DNA of 64,000 nucleotides. Source: an uncultured Alphaproteobacteria bacterium (GTDB lineage: Bacteria > Pseudomonadota > Alphaproteobacteria > CAAHEQ01 > UBA3637). The DNA lies in NCBI GenBank assembly GCA_944391565.1, contig CALXUB010000021.1:1-64000 (forward strand), in the 5' to 3' direction. Every line of letters begins with the position of its first letter. The stretch's first letter is position 1. Position numbers and translations under genes: made by a program. The notes below the pieces were generated by a model, which worked only from the letters and a program-made list of their open reading frames with translations, did no database searches and was not told the DNA's origin. Shown here in pieces: positions 44,893 to 55,113 of the stretch.

Positions 44893-47732
44893 ATGTTTTC
44901 ACATTTTTTCATTGAAAGACCGCGTTTTTCGTTTGTTATTTCCATTGTGATTGTTTTGGTCGGCATCATTGCCCTGTTCCAGCTGCCGATTGCGTTGTAT
45001 CCCGAAGTGACAACGCCGCAAGTTGCCGTTCGAGCCACTTATCCGGGCGCCAGCGCTGACGTGATTGCCAAAACGGTCGGTATTCCTCTGGAAGACGAAA
45101 TGAACGGCGTGGAAGACATGATTTACATGAGCTCGACTTCGGAAGATTCCAGCTATTCTTTGACCGTCACGTTTAAAACAGGCGTGGATCCCGATATGGC
45201 TCAGGTAAAAGTTCAAAACCGTATTCAGCAAGCTTCCTCAAAGCTCCCCGAAGAAGTCACGCGGCAAGGCATTTCCGTTAAACGCGAATCCTCTAATATT
45301 TTGGGCTTTATCGTTTTTTCTTCCCCAAACGGCACATTTTCGGAACAAGACATCAGCGACTACATTTATAACAACGTGGAACGACCGTTGGCTAAAATCG
45401 ACGGGGTCGGTAATTTACAGGTCTACGGTTCCAAACTCAGTATGCGGGTTTGGTTGAACGCCGATAAAATGGCAGCGCTCCACTTAACGGCAGACGATGT
45501 CTATGCGGCTATTTCCGGTCAAAATTATCAACCGACTCTGGGCAAAGTCGGCGCCGTTCCGACACAATCCGATACGCCGATGGTTTACACGCTGCAAACG
45601 ACAGGTCGCTTGACAACCGCCGAAGCATTCGAACAAATCATTGTTCGAACAGCCGAAGACGGCGGTCTTGTGCGCCTTAAAGACATTGCCAACGTTGAAA
45701 TCGGCCAAGAAAGCTATTCCATCTCGGGGCTTTACAACGGACAAAACGCCATTACGCTCGCTTTGAATTTGTCCTCGGTTTCCAATGCTTTGGAAACAAT
45801 GAAAAGCGTTCAAGACAAACTGGCTGAACTGTCGGCTTTCTTTCCTGAAGATTTAATCTATACCATCAGTTATGATTCGACAAAGTATATTCATGCGTCC
45901 GTGGAAGAAGTTGTTTGGACATTGTTGTTGACGTTGGTGCTGGTGGTCGGTGTTTGTTATTTTTTCCTGCAGGATTTTTACGCAACGCTGATTCCGTCTT
46001 TAACCATTCCGGTTTCCGTTTTAGGGACGTTTGCCGTCATGCTGGCGCTGGGCTACAGCATCAACATGTTTACGCTGTTTGCGCTTTTATTGGCAATCGG
46101 ATTGGTCGTGGATGACGCCATCGTGGTCGTTGAACGTGTGATTTACCTGATGCAGCACACGGAGATGACAGCTCGCGCGGCAACCATGCAGGCGATGCGG
46201 GAAATTACCGGCGCGCTGGTCGCAACGTCCATGGTATTGTTGGCCATTTTTATTCCCGTCGGTTTTTTGGACGGCATTACGGGCAAAATTTATCAGCAAT
46301 TTTCGGTGACAAAGGCGTCATCGTTTTAAGTTTGCAACTGCCGGAAGGTGCTGCCAAGAAACGAACGCATGCCCTTGTCGACAAAGTCAATGCCGTGATG
46401 CAGGCTGAGCCCGCGATCGAAGGTATTTCCAATGTTGTGGGTTATAGCCTGATGGGCGGACGGGGCGAAAACGTGTCCATGTCTTTTGTGGTTTTAAAAC
46501 CCTGGGAAGAACGCCAAGATCCCTCTATGCACTCTTCGGCCGTTTTAGCGCGCCTTCGTGAGCAGCTGGCGGCTTTTCCGGAGGCAGAGGTTCAGCTGTT
46601 TGAAATGCCGGCCATTCCCGGACTGGGCACGGCCAGCGGACTGGATATTCGTTTGGAATCCCGTGAAACAACCGACTATCAAAAATTGGATGCGGCTTTG
46701 ACGGCTTTTGTGGGACGGTTAAATCAACTGCCGGAAATAGCTTATGCTTATACGACATTTACGGCGAAAACACCCAATCTGTTTTTGGACATTGACCGCA
46801 CCAAAGCCGAAAGCATGAAAGTCTCCATGCATACGATTTACAGCACTCTTGAAAGCTATCTGGGATCGGCTTACGTCAACGACATCAATTTGGGAACACA
46901 AGTCAACAAAGTGATGATTCAAACCGACTGGCCCTATCGGGACAACATTGACAACATCAATGATTTGTATGTCGCCAATCAACAGGGAGACATGGTGCCG
47001 CTCCGAGGCCTTTTAACGCTGCATAAAATCTTGGCGCCGCGTGTTGTGGAACGATACAACCAATATCCGGCGGCAACCGTGACGGCGGTTCAGAAAGAAG
47101 GCGTCAGCACCGGTCAAGCCATGGCTGCGGTTGAAGCATTAACGGAAACCCTGCCCAAAGGATATGCCATTGAATGGTCAACCATGAGCTATCAGGAGAA
47201 AAACACACATGGTCAAATCAGCTATTTAATTGCACTGGCCGTTATTTTTGCTTATTTATTTCTGGTGGCGCAATACGAAAGCTTTTTGGTGCCGCTGCCG
47301 GTGCTGATGTCATTGATTGTGGCAATGAACGGCGCCATGATCGGATTGTTTTTTACGGGCTTGCCGCTCAGCATTTATGCACAGTTGGGCTTGATTTTGT
47401 TAATCGGATTAGCCAGTAAGAATGCCTTTTTGATTGTGGAGTTTGCCAAAGAAGAGCATCAAAAAGGTGCCACTATCACGGCCGCAGCCATCAAAGGGTT
47501 GAAAGAACGGTTTCGTGCTGTTTTAATGACGGCTTTTTCCTTCATTTTGGGAGTGTGGCCAATGGTTGTCGCTTCGGGTGCCGCAGCCGCCAGCCGACAG
47601 GCCATCGGCGTGCCTGTATTCTGGGGCATGTTAATCGGCACTTGCTTTGGATTGTTTGTTATTCCTTTGTTGTACGTTCTTGTGCAGACAATTTATGAAA
47701 AAATGCACAAAAAACAACATCGGAGCAGATAA
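44893..47732 (+). pseudogene. RND efflux pump (AcrB/MexB type), broken by an internal deletion
   Basis: Two frames together cover an RND pump: 44893-46329 holds the N-terminal half up to [13 protein letters not shown] (TM6), and 46332-47732 starts in the second porter region ([18 protein letters not shown]) and runs to the end (TM8-12; [15 protein letters not shown] block). About 80-90 residues, containing the end of TM6, the following helix and TM7, are missing and the frame changes. The join lies at GGTGAC, which fits both sides. The product cannot be a working pump. A resistance-nodulation-division pump normally has ~1030 residues. Confidence 0.88.
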
Positions 47733-47788
47733 CACTTGTCTTGGGCGGATTTTTACGTTATCGTTTTGAAACAAAGAAAGGATAACAC

Positions 47789-48058
47789 ATGAACAAAGCA
47801 GAAATCCGCCTTAAACTTCAAGAAAAAGCTTTTAACGAAGGGGTTTGAGATCCTTTTACTGAAAAAGATGTTGACACAGCCGATTTGATTTATCGCTTGA
47901 ACCGTCAATCATCTTCAAAAAGTGTTTCAGATTTAACCAAAACAATTGTCATTGATGCTAAAGCATGCGATCGGAAAAGTGTTCAAATTTTGCGCAAATG
48001 GGGAAAGGTCACACTTTTGGATCGTCTGAAAAATCGTTTTTTGAACAGAGAAGGCTAA
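47789..48058 (+). pseudogene. Small gene with in-frame TGA at codon 20
   Basis: ATG 47789 after AAAGGATAACAC opens a 90-codon frame interrupted only by TGA at 47846-47848, between NEGV and DPFTEKDVD. The rest is normal coding (ADLIYRLNRQ, IVIDAKACDRKSVQILRKW, LLDRLKNRFLNREG). TGG to TGA (Trp) is the simplest cause. TGA ends many genes here, so it is not a sense codon. No family recognised. Confidence 0.5.
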
Positions 48059-48065
48059 AAAAGAC

Positions 48066-48117
48066 TTGACACTTCAATAATTGAATGATTAAATAATTGA
48101 ATAATTCAAATATTGAA
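48066..48117 (+). promoter_or_regulatory. marR promoter with three palindromic operators
   Basis: TTGACA at 48066-48071, 17 bp spacer, TTAAAT at 48089-48094. Three palindromes overlap or follow it: TTCAATAATTGAA (48073-48085), TTGAATAATTCAA (48097-48109) and TTCAAATATTGAA (48105-48117). This is the expected form of MarR binding sites, so the operon is probably repressed by its own first gene. Confidence 0.7.
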
Positions 48118-48129
48118 AGAAAAAAACGC

Positions 48130-48573
48130 ATGAAAAAAGTTGATGACGTCGTTGCAGCATTTCTCAAGAAGATCACGAACGACCGCCGATTCGGACGAGC
48201 TTTATTTTCCGCGATTAAGGATCCCAAAGAAAAGCCTCAAAAGATTTTTCTGCTGGATGATTTGGAAGAAATCGGGAAAGCCAAATTAAAGGACATTGCG
48301 CAGCGTACCGGGCATTCGCCTCAAAACTTGTGTATGCTCTACAACAGTTTTGAAAAAGAAGGACTGATCAGCCGAGAAATTGACCCGACCAACCGTCGAA
48401 ACACTTATTATTTTTTGACTCCGAAGGGCCGTAAGACCGTTAACGACAATAAAAAGGCCGCTCGTCAGGTGATCAAAAAACTTTTTTCGCGTTTGTCGGA
48501 TAATGAATTGGAAGAACTGCAAATCAGTCTTGAAAAAACCAATGCGCTGATAGAGAAAGTTTTAGAAGGATAA
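48130..48573 (+). CDS. MarR-family transcriptional regulator
   Basis: 147 residues from ATG 48130. A winged helix is visible (KAKLKDIAQRTGHSPQNLCMLYNSFEKEGLISREIDPTNRRNTYYFLTPKGRKTV) between dimerisation helices. It is 4 bp before the macA-like gene and downstream of three palindromes, so it is probably an autorepressor of the efflux operon, released by an unknown ligand. Confidence 0.88.
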   Translation: MKKVDDVVAAFLKKITNDRRFGRALFSAIKDPKEKPQKIFLLDDLEEIGKAKLKDIAQRTGHSPQNLCMLYNSFEKEGLISREIDPTNRRNTYYFLTPKGRKTVNDNKKAARQVIKKLFSRLSDNELEELQISLEKTNALIEKVLEG

Positions 48574-48577
48574 GACC

Positions 48578-49759
48578 ATGACCCTATTTCAAAATAAAAA
48601 AAGACTTTTCATTTACCTGGTTATACTTTTATCGGCTGGCGCGGTTCTCTACCACTGGTTAAGGCCGAAAGACGAAGTCTTGTATATTTCCGAACCCGTC
48701 ACGCTGCAAAACATCCAAAAAGTAGTTAATGCAACCGGAGAAGTCAAAGCCATTGAACTGGTGACGGTTGGTGCGCAGGCTTCCGGTAAAATCGAAAAAC
48801 TGCACGTGGTCGTGGGACAAAAAGTCAAACAAGGTGAAATGATCGCCGAGATTGATTCCAGCACGCAGCAAAACGATGTGGACAGTACCAAAGCGCAGTT
48901 GAAAAGCTATGAAGCGCAGCTGAATGCCGCTCAAGTTGCCTTGCGCATCGCTCAAAAACAATATGAACGCATGAAATCTTTGCGGGAACAAGATGCCGCT
49001 TCGGAAGAAGAATTGGAAAACACGGAGGATACTTATGAAACGGCTAAATCTCGTGTGATTGAATTGGAAGCGTCTATTGAAGAAGCCAAAATTGCCCTCA
49101 GCACGGCCGAAACAAACTTGGGTTATACCAAAATTACGGCACCGTTGGACGGCACGATTGTCTCCGTACCGGTCAAACAGGGGCAAACCGTCAATGCCGC
49201 CATGAACACCCCGACCATCGTTCAAATTGCCGATTTAAGTCAAATGGAAATCTTAATCGAGATTTCGGAAGGCGATATTGCTTATGTTCAACCAGGTCAA
49301 AAAGTGACTTATTCCACACTGGCAGACCTGAACGAAACCTATGAAACAACCCTGCGTTCCATTGATCCGGGTTTGACACTGTTGACAAACGGTGAATACA
49401 CCGAAGTTGTCGATGACAGTGAAGCCATTTATTACTATGGTCGACTGGTTGTTCCCAATCCGGAAGAAAAACTGCGTATCGGCATGACAACCCAAAACGT
49501 CATTTACGTGGCCGGCGCCGAAAATGTATTAACGGTTCCCTCCATCGCCGTCAAAGGCACTTCCACAGATCCGTATGTGGAAGTATTAACCGCTGCGGGA
49601 ACCTTGGAACGTCGACCCGTCGTCACCGGTGTATCCGACGGATTGAACGTTGAAATCAAAAGCGGTGTTCAACAGGGTGAAAATGTTGTCATCGCTCAAA
49701 TGAGTTCTTCGGAAGCGTCCGATAAAGCAACAAGCGCCCGCGGCCCCAGGAGATTGTAA
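48578..49759 (+). CDS. macA: MacA-like periplasmic adaptor
   Basis: 393 residues. N-terminal membrane anchor, lipoyl halves (VGAQASGKIEKLHVVVGQKVKQGEMIAEID; TAPLDGTIVSVPVKQGQTV), a long coiled-coil hairpin (~85-170) and barrel/membrane-proximal domains. It links MacB to the outer-membrane channel. The stop shares bases with the macB start (TAATG). Confidence 0.9.
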   Translation: MTLFQNKKRLFIYLVILLSAGAVLYHWLRPKDEVLYISEPVTLQNIQKVVNATGEVKAIELVTVGAQASGKIEKLHVVVGQKVKQGEMIAEIDSSTQQNDVDSTKAQLKSYEAQLNAAQVALRIAQKQYERMKSLREQDAASEEELENTEDTYETAKSRVIELEASIEEAKIALSTAETNLGYTKITAPLDGTIVSVPVKQGQTVNAAMNTPTIVQIADLSQMEILIEISEGDIAYVQPGQKVTYSTLADLNETYETTLRSIDPGLTLLTNGEYTEVVDDSEAIYYYGRLVVPNPEEKLRIGMTTQNVIYVAGAENVLTVPSIAVKGTSTDPYVEVLTAAGTLERRPVVTGVSDGLNVEIKSGVQQGENVVIAQMSSSEASDKATSARGPRRL

Positions 49760-51699
49760 TGAAAATTGTGGAACTGAAAAAAATCAATAAGTTTTTCGGA
49801 AGCGGCGATAACCGTGTTCATGTTTTGAAGGATGTCGACTTTTCGATTGATAAAGGAGATTTCGTTGCCATTATCGGGCAATCCGGTTCCGGGAAATCAA
49901 CGCTGATGAACATCATCGGTTGTTTGGACGTGCCAACGACGGGTTCTTATCAAATCAATGGTGTGGAAGTCGGTCAAATGCAAAAAGATCAACTGGCGGA
50001 TTTGCGTTGTAAAACCTTTGGTTTTATTTTTCAGCGTTATAATCTGCTGTCTACTTTATCGGCGGATGAAAATGCTGCCCTGCCCGCCATTTATCTGGGA
50101 TTGAACGCCCAAGACCGCAAAGTGCGTGCCATTGAGCTGTTAAAAAAACTGGATCTGGGGGAAAAACTGCGCAATAAGCCGAACGAACTTTCCGGCGGAC
50201 AACAACAGCGTGTCAGTATCGCACGCGCACTGATGAACGGCGGAGAAATTATTTTGGCGGATGAACCGACGGGGGCGCTGGATTCCAAAAGCGGTGAACG
50301 CGTGATGGAAATTATCAAAAACTTACATGAACAGGGACACACCATTATTTTGGTGACTCATGACAGTCATATTGCACAACAAGCCAGCCGCATCATTGAA
50401 ATCAAAGACGGACGAATCGTTGCCGACACACGGAAGAACTCCGTTTTCAACGAACTGAAAGACAAAATTCAAAACATTCGACGCAGTCGTTTAAGCGCTT
50501 TCAAATATAGCTTCTTTGAATCGTTGAATATGTCGCTGCACGCTATTTTATCAAATAAAATGCGCTCATTGCTGACCATGCTCGGCATTATTATCGGCAT
50601 TGCCTCCGTTGTATCGGTGGTAGCACTCGGCAACGCCTCCCAAGCCCGTATTATGGAACAAATCAGCTCGATGGGAACCAACACTATTGATATCATGCCC
50701 GGCACCGGTTTTGGCGACATGCGTTCCGGCAAAGTCAAAACATTAAAAGTCAGTGATTCGGATTTTTTGGCTAAACAAGGTTTTATTGACAGCTCGACCC
50801 CCAACGTTTCCGCCAGCGGGACAATCACTTATAAGAACACTTCCGTGACGGCTTCGCTCACCGGTGTCGGAGCTTCGTTTTTTGACGTCAAAGGACGGAA
50901 AATTGCTCAGGGACGAAAATTCTCACAGGAAGAAGTTGACTCGATCGCTTCGGTCGTCGTAATTGATGACAACACCTTAAATGAAGTATTCCCGGACAAT
51001 CCGAACCCTATCGGCGAAATTATTTTGTTTAACAAAAAACCGCTGCGCGTCATCGGCGTCACCGAACCGGACAACAATCCGGGTCCCATGTCCGATTCCA
51101 TGCATTTGTGGACGCCCTACACAACAGCCATGTATAAAATTAACGGCACAACGGACATTAACTCCATTACCGTTAAAGTGTCGGACAATGTTAATTCTCA
51201 AGTCGCCGAAGAAAGCGTCGAAATGATTTTAACAACCCTGCACGGTAAAAAAGACTTCTTTATGATCAACAGCGACAGCATCAAACAAACAATTGAAAGC
51301 ACAACCAATACCATGCGTTTGTTGATTGCCAGCATTGCCGTCATATCTTTGATTGTCGGCGGAATCGGCGTGATGAATATTATGCTGGTGTCGGTGACGG
51401 AACGCACAAAAGAGATTGGTATTCGCATGGCCATCGGCGCCAAACAAATGGATATTTTACAACAATTTTTAATCGAAGCCGTGTTAATCTGCATCGTCGG
51501 GGGGATTATGGGCGTGGCTTTATCCATGTTAGTGGGCTGGGGCTTTAACACCTTTTCCACCAGTTTCGGTATGGATTTTTCAGTTGCTTCTATTGTGCTG
51601 GCGCTGGTTTGTTCCACATCCATCGGTATTATTTTCGGCTATATGCCGGCCAAAAATGCGTCTAATTTAAACCCCATTGATGCCCTAGCGAGTGAATAA
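49759..51699 (+). CDS. macB: MacB-like ABC transporter (ATPase-permease fusion)
   Basis: 646 residues. N-terminal ATPase: GQSGSGKST, LSGGQQQRVSIARAL, ILADEPTGALD, VTHD. Then one membrane helix (RSLLTMLGIIIGIASVVSVVALG), a periplasmic domain and three C-terminal helices with ERTKEIGIRMAIGAK and MPAKNASNLNPIDALASE. It exports macrolides, peptides or toxins in tripartite form with MacA and a TolC-like channel. Confidence 0.94.
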   Translation: MKIVELKKINKFFGSGDNRVHVLKDVDFSIDKGDFVAIIGQSGSGKSTLMNIIGCLDVPTTGSYQINGVEVGQMQKDQLADLRCKTFGFIFQRYNLLSTLSADENAALPAIYLGLNAQDRKVRAIELLKKLDLGEKLRNKPNELSGGQQQRVSIARALMNGGEIILADEPTGALDSKSGERVMEIIKNLHEQGHTIILVTHDSHIAQQASRIIEIKDGRIVADTRKNSVFNELKDKIQNIRRSRLSAFKYSFFESLNMSLHAILSNKMRSLLTMLGIIIGIASVVSVVALGNASQARIMEQISSMGTNTIDIMPGTGFGDMRSGKVKTLKVSDSDFLAKQGFIDSSTPNVSASGTITYKNTSVTASLTGVGASFFDVKGRKIAQGRKFSQEEVDSIASVVVIDDNTLNEVFPDNPNPIGEIILFNKKPLRVIGVTEPDNNPGPMSDSMHLWTPYTTAMYKINGTTDINSITVKVSDNVNSQVAEESVEMILTTLHGKKDFFMINSDSIKQTIESTTNTMRLLIASIAVISLIVGGIGVMNIMLVSVTERTKEIGIRMAIGAKQMDILQQFLIEAVLICIVGGIMGVALSMLVGWGFNTFSTSFGMDFSVASIVLALVCSTSIGIIFGYMPAKNASNLNPIDALASE

Positions 51700-51701
51700 C
51701 C

Positions 51702-53069
51702 ATGAAACAAAAAAAAGCTTTTTTTATAACTGTCTGCCTGTGTTCCCTGATGGGGTGCACCTCTTCTTCCATTACCGTGCCGACCTTGTCCGAAGAATTA
51801 CACCTGACCGAAGAAACCCGATCGGCTTACAAAGCACAAGATGCCTGGTGGGAAGCTTATGGCAACAACGAGTTAAATGCTTTGATTGATCAAGCGCTTC
51901 GAAACAATCCGGATTATTTAAAAGCCGCACTCACCATGCAAAAAGAGCTGTATAACTTAAACCTGGCGACTTCGGATTTGTTCCCGACTTTATCCGGAAG
52001 TTTGGGTGCATCTCTGCAGAAAGACCTCACGAAATCGCATGACAGCAATCATAATTTTTCGGGTGAAATCGGACTTAATTATGAAATCGATTTATATGGT
52101 AAAATTCGCGACGCACAAAGCGCACAAGCGTTTGAATACAAAGCAACCGTTCAGGATAAAGAAGCGGCACGTCTGACCTTGATTAACAGTGTAATCGACT
52201 TGTATTTCAATCTGGAATATCTGCAAAACGTGATTGACCTGACACATAAAGATATTCAAGCGTATCAGGACATTGAAAACATCATGCGGGAAAAGTATGA
52301 AAGCGGCAAAGTCGCGCCTTTGGAGTATGTTCAGGCCAAACAAAGCCTTGTCAGTGAACAATCGCGTCTGTTGGAATACGAAACGCAATTCAAGGAGATG
52401 GAGCAAAGTCTTAAAAATATTTTAAACATTCGGCCGGATGAAAAACTGGAACTGACCTATGGCTCTATTTTGGATCAAAAGAGTTTAAACGTTGATGTGG
52501 ACGTGCCTTTATCCGTTTTGGCGAACCGACCGGATTTGATTGCCAGTCAATTCCGATTGGAAAAAGCCTTTAAAACCTTAACTGCGGAAGAAAAAAACTG
52601 GTATCCCAACGTTTCGTTAAAAGGAGCATTCGGTTCTTCTTCATCCAAAGCCCGCACGACGTTTGACTTCCCCTATGTTTTGGGCAGCATTTCTGTTGAT
52701 CTGCCGTTTTTGGATTGGAACAGGGTCAAAAACAATATTCGTATTTCCGAAGCCGATTATCAAATCGCTTTGTTGGATTTTAAAGATACGCTGACACAGG
52801 CATTAAATGAAGTAGCTTATTATTATACGGCCTATGAAAAATCGCTGGATATTTTTGCGAACACCGGAAAAAATGTGAAAAACAGTCGCGAAATTACAAA
52901 ATATTACGAAATTCGGTATAACAACGGTAAAGCTGAATTTAAAGATTTACTGGAAGCTATTTATACCGAAAACGCAACGCGCAAGGATTATGTCCAGCAG
53001 AAATACCAAATCATTAAATATGAAAACTATATTTTCAAAGCAATGAACGGCCGCTATCAAAAATCGTAA
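51702..53069 (+). CDS. Outer-membrane efflux lipoprotein, TolC/NodT family
   Basis: 455 residues with a lipobox LMGC (LCSLMGCTSSS), then two outer-membrane-efflux repeats: WWEAYGNNELNALIDQALRNNPD, GEIGLNYEIDLYGKI, VLANRPDLIASQFRLEKAF and KDLLEAIYTENATRKDY. It forms the channel of the MacAB system. Last gene of this operon. Confidence 0.92.
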   Translation: MKQKKAFFITVCLCSLMGCTSSSITVPTLSEELHLTEETRSAYKAQDAWWEAYGNNELNALIDQALRNNPDYLKAALTMQKELYNLNLATSDLFPTLSGSLGASLQKDLTKSHDSNHNFSGEIGLNYEIDLYGKIRDAQSAQAFEYKATVQDKEAARLTLINSVIDLYFNLEYLQNVIDLTHKDIQAYQDIENIMREKYESGKVAPLEYVQAKQSLVSEQSRLLEYETQFKEMEQSLKNILNIRPDEKLELTYGSILDQKSLNVDVDVPLSVLANRPDLIASQFRLEKAFKTLTAEEKNWYPNVSLKGAFGSSSSKARTTFDFPYVLGSISVDLPFLDWNRVKNNIRISEADYQIALLDFKDTLTQALNEVAYYYTAYEKSLDIFANTGKNVKNSREITKYYEIRYNNGKAEFKDLLEAIYTENATRKDYVQQKYQIIKYENYIFKAMNGRYQKS

Positions 53070-53169
53070 ATTGTGTTTAAAAATAACAAACGCCTTTAAG
53101 CAAGCAGACTTGTCATTTTTTTGAATATCGCTTACACTGGAAACAAACCGATAAAAGAAAGGAAAGAAA

Positions 53170-54579
53170 ATGTCTGGATTGCTGCTGGTTGCCCTCAGTT
53201 TATTTTACTTTGCACTTTCGGTCCTAACAACTTGTCATATTTTGCTGCACAAAAACGATGTCAAAAGTGCTATCGGATGGATTGGGTTGGTATGGTTGTC
53301 TCCGGTCATCGGAGCGCTGCTGTATATGACATTCGGTATCAACACGATAGCTCGCAAAGCGCAAAATCTGCACGGTGTTCATTTGTTGGACGAACGCGCG
53401 GTTCGACAAATTTCCCCCGACAAACTGACCCGGTTCGATGAAGAGCTTTTGCGCTTTTTGTATCTCGGATATAAAATATATCCTCAGGCCTTTTCCTTTC
53501 AAAACGACATAACACCGCTTTTAAACGGAGATGAAGCTTATCCCGTCATGTGCGCGCACATTGCCGCTGCCCGCCGAGAAGTTTTGCTTTCCAGTTATAT
53601 TTTCAATAATGACACCGCCGGAGAACTGTTTTTGAATGCTTTGGCTCAAGCTGCACGCAACGGCGCCAAAGTGAAAGTTTTGGTGGACGGTGTCGGCGTC
53701 CGATACAGCTGGCCCAACATTTTAAAATCGCTGACCCGCATCAAAGGCATTGAAACTGCTTCATTTTTACCATCGCGTGCACCGATTCAACTGCCTTTTC
53801 TTAATTTGAGAAATCACAAAAAACTACTGGTTGTCGACGGAAAAACAGCCTTTATGGGCGGTATGAACATTGCTGCCGGCAATTTGTTAAAGACGCATCC
53901 CAAAAAACCGATTGCCGATGTCACCTTTCAAATCAAAGGACCGTTGATTAGGCAGATTTCTGATCTTTTTGCAGACGATTGGCATTTCGCGACAGGCAAA
54001 AAATTCACGCCTGTCACCGTTTCAGTCCGCGCGAAAGGAACGACGGCTGCCCGCGTTATTACAAGCGGTCCCGATCATACGGAAAACAAAATGGAGCTGA
54101 TGTTGATCAGTCTGATCGCGTCTGCAAAAAAACGCCTGGTCATTGTGACACCTTATTTTTTGCCGGATCGAAACATCTTGGACATTTTAGGATTGGCTGC
54201 CATGAGCGGCGTCATAATCGATTTAATTATTCCGCACAAAAGCAATATTTTCGGAATGGATTGGGCAATGGCTTCTCATTTTGATTTTCTGCTAAAAAAA
54301 GGCATTCGTATTTATCAAAGTTGGGCACCGTTTGACCACAGCAAATTGTTTTTAATCGATGACTCATGGGCGCTCATCGGTTCCAGTAATTGGGATGTTC
54401 GAAGTTTGCGTTTAAACTTTGAAAGCAATATCGAATGCATCGGTGCTGATTTGGTGCATCGGCTGGAACAAATTGTGCAAAAGAAAAAAAGAAAGGCACG
54501 CCGTTTGCAAAAAAGAGACATTCCCGTTTGGCAAAAGCTCAGAAACAATCTATTCCGTTTGCTGACCCCGTATTATTAA
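53170..54579 (+). CDS. cls: Cardiolipin synthase
   Basis: 469 residues. Two N-terminal membrane helices are followed by two phospholipase-D motifs: HKKLLVVDGKTAFMGGMN and HSKLFLIDDSWALIGSSNWD (HxKx4D each). It joins phosphatidylglycerol into cardiolipin. AAAGGAAAG precedes the ATG. Last chromosomal-type gene before the AT-rich island. Confidence 0.93.
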   Translation: MSGLLLVALSLFYFALSVLTTCHILLHKNDVKSAIGWIGLVWLSPVIGALLYMTFGINTIARKAQNLHGVHLLDERAVRQISPDKLTRFDEELLRFLYLGYKIYPQAFSFQNDITPLLNGDEAYPVMCAHIAAARREVLLSSYIFNNDTAGELFLNALAQAARNGAKVKVLVDGVGVRYSWPNILKSLTRIKGIETASFLPSRAPIQLPFLNLRNHKKLLVVDGKTAFMGGMNIAAGNLLKTHPKKPIADVTFQIKGPLIRQISDLFADDWHFATGKKFTPVTVSVRAKGTTAARVITSGPDHTENKMELMLISLIASAKKRLVIVTPYFLPDRNILDILGLAAMSGVIIDLIIPHKSNIFGMDWAMASHFDFLLKKGIRIYQSWAPFDHSKLFLIDDSWALIGSSNWDVRSLRLNFESNIECIGADLVHRLEQIVQKKKRKARRLQKRDIPVWQKLRNNLFRLLTPYY

Positions 54580-54730
54580 GCGCCGTTTCATAACTTAACA
54601 TTTCATCCGACATCAGCCAGGCCTCTTTACCCGTCCGTTGAAAGATCTTTTTTAAAAATTTCGCTTGTGCCGAAAAACAGGTTTTGCTATCTTTCAATTA
54701 TTGGACGAATCAACAACAGAAGGACACAAT

Positions 54731-54967
54731 ATGGTCTCTCGTTTTCTCATTGCCGTCGGTGTTTTCGTTCTTTTAAAAAAAGAAGAAAAAATCTTGCTGC
54801 AGCACCGTAAAAACTGCTCTATGCCGCCTAACGATACGCTCAAGATTTTTATTATTTTAACATGCTTTTGTAATTTCTTGACTTTCACTTTAAATAATTT
54901 TAGAGTTGTTTTGTCTTTGAATTATGATGTTTTTCAAAGAACGGCGGTTTGGCAGCTGCTTTCTTGA
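54731..54967 (+). pseudogene. N-terminal fragment of a Nudix hydrolase
   Basis: After AGAAGGACACAAT, ATG 54731 starts MVSRFLIAVGVFVLLKKEEKILLQHRKNC, the usual first strand of a Nudix protein. From about residue 30 the sequence turns unrelated (NDTLKIFIILTCF...) and no Nudix box appears. The change near 54820 probably marks the left edge of the inserted island. The remaining 54580-54730 and 54968-54997 hold nothing I recognise. Confidence 0.55.
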
Positions 54968-54997
54968 CGAGTTTTTTTAAGAAAAACTTAAAACATC

Positions 54998-55113
54998 CGA
55001 CCCTTATGGGGTTGGATGAGGCGGATAAGCCCACCATTGGTGGGGAAGAAGCCGAACTAGAATCGTAAAGACTAGATTGCCAACATCCGCCCCACCTAAA
55101 GGAGAAAGGGTCG
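54998..55113 (+). promoter_or_regulatory. Structured RNA leader in front of the XRE gene
   Basis: Nested stems: CGACCCTT (54998-55005) with AAGGGTCG (55106-55113); GGCGGAT (55020-55026) with ATCCGCC (55085-55091); hairpin CCCACC-ATT-GGTGGG (55030-55044); CTAG/CTAG (55057-55060, 55072-55075). The outer stem ends right at the XRE start codon ATG 55114 and contains the ribosome site AAAGGAG (55098-55104). It is GC-rich in an AT-rich island. It could be a riboswitch, an autoregulatory RNA or an ncRNA; it matches no family I know. Confidence 0.6.

Noticed and set aside
47846-47848. TGA as a sense codon (recoded genome or selenocysteine)
   Set aside because: TGA ends many clearly complete genes here (hprK, batA, flhF, mlaE), Trp is written TGG, and no SECIS-like hairpin follows the TGA.
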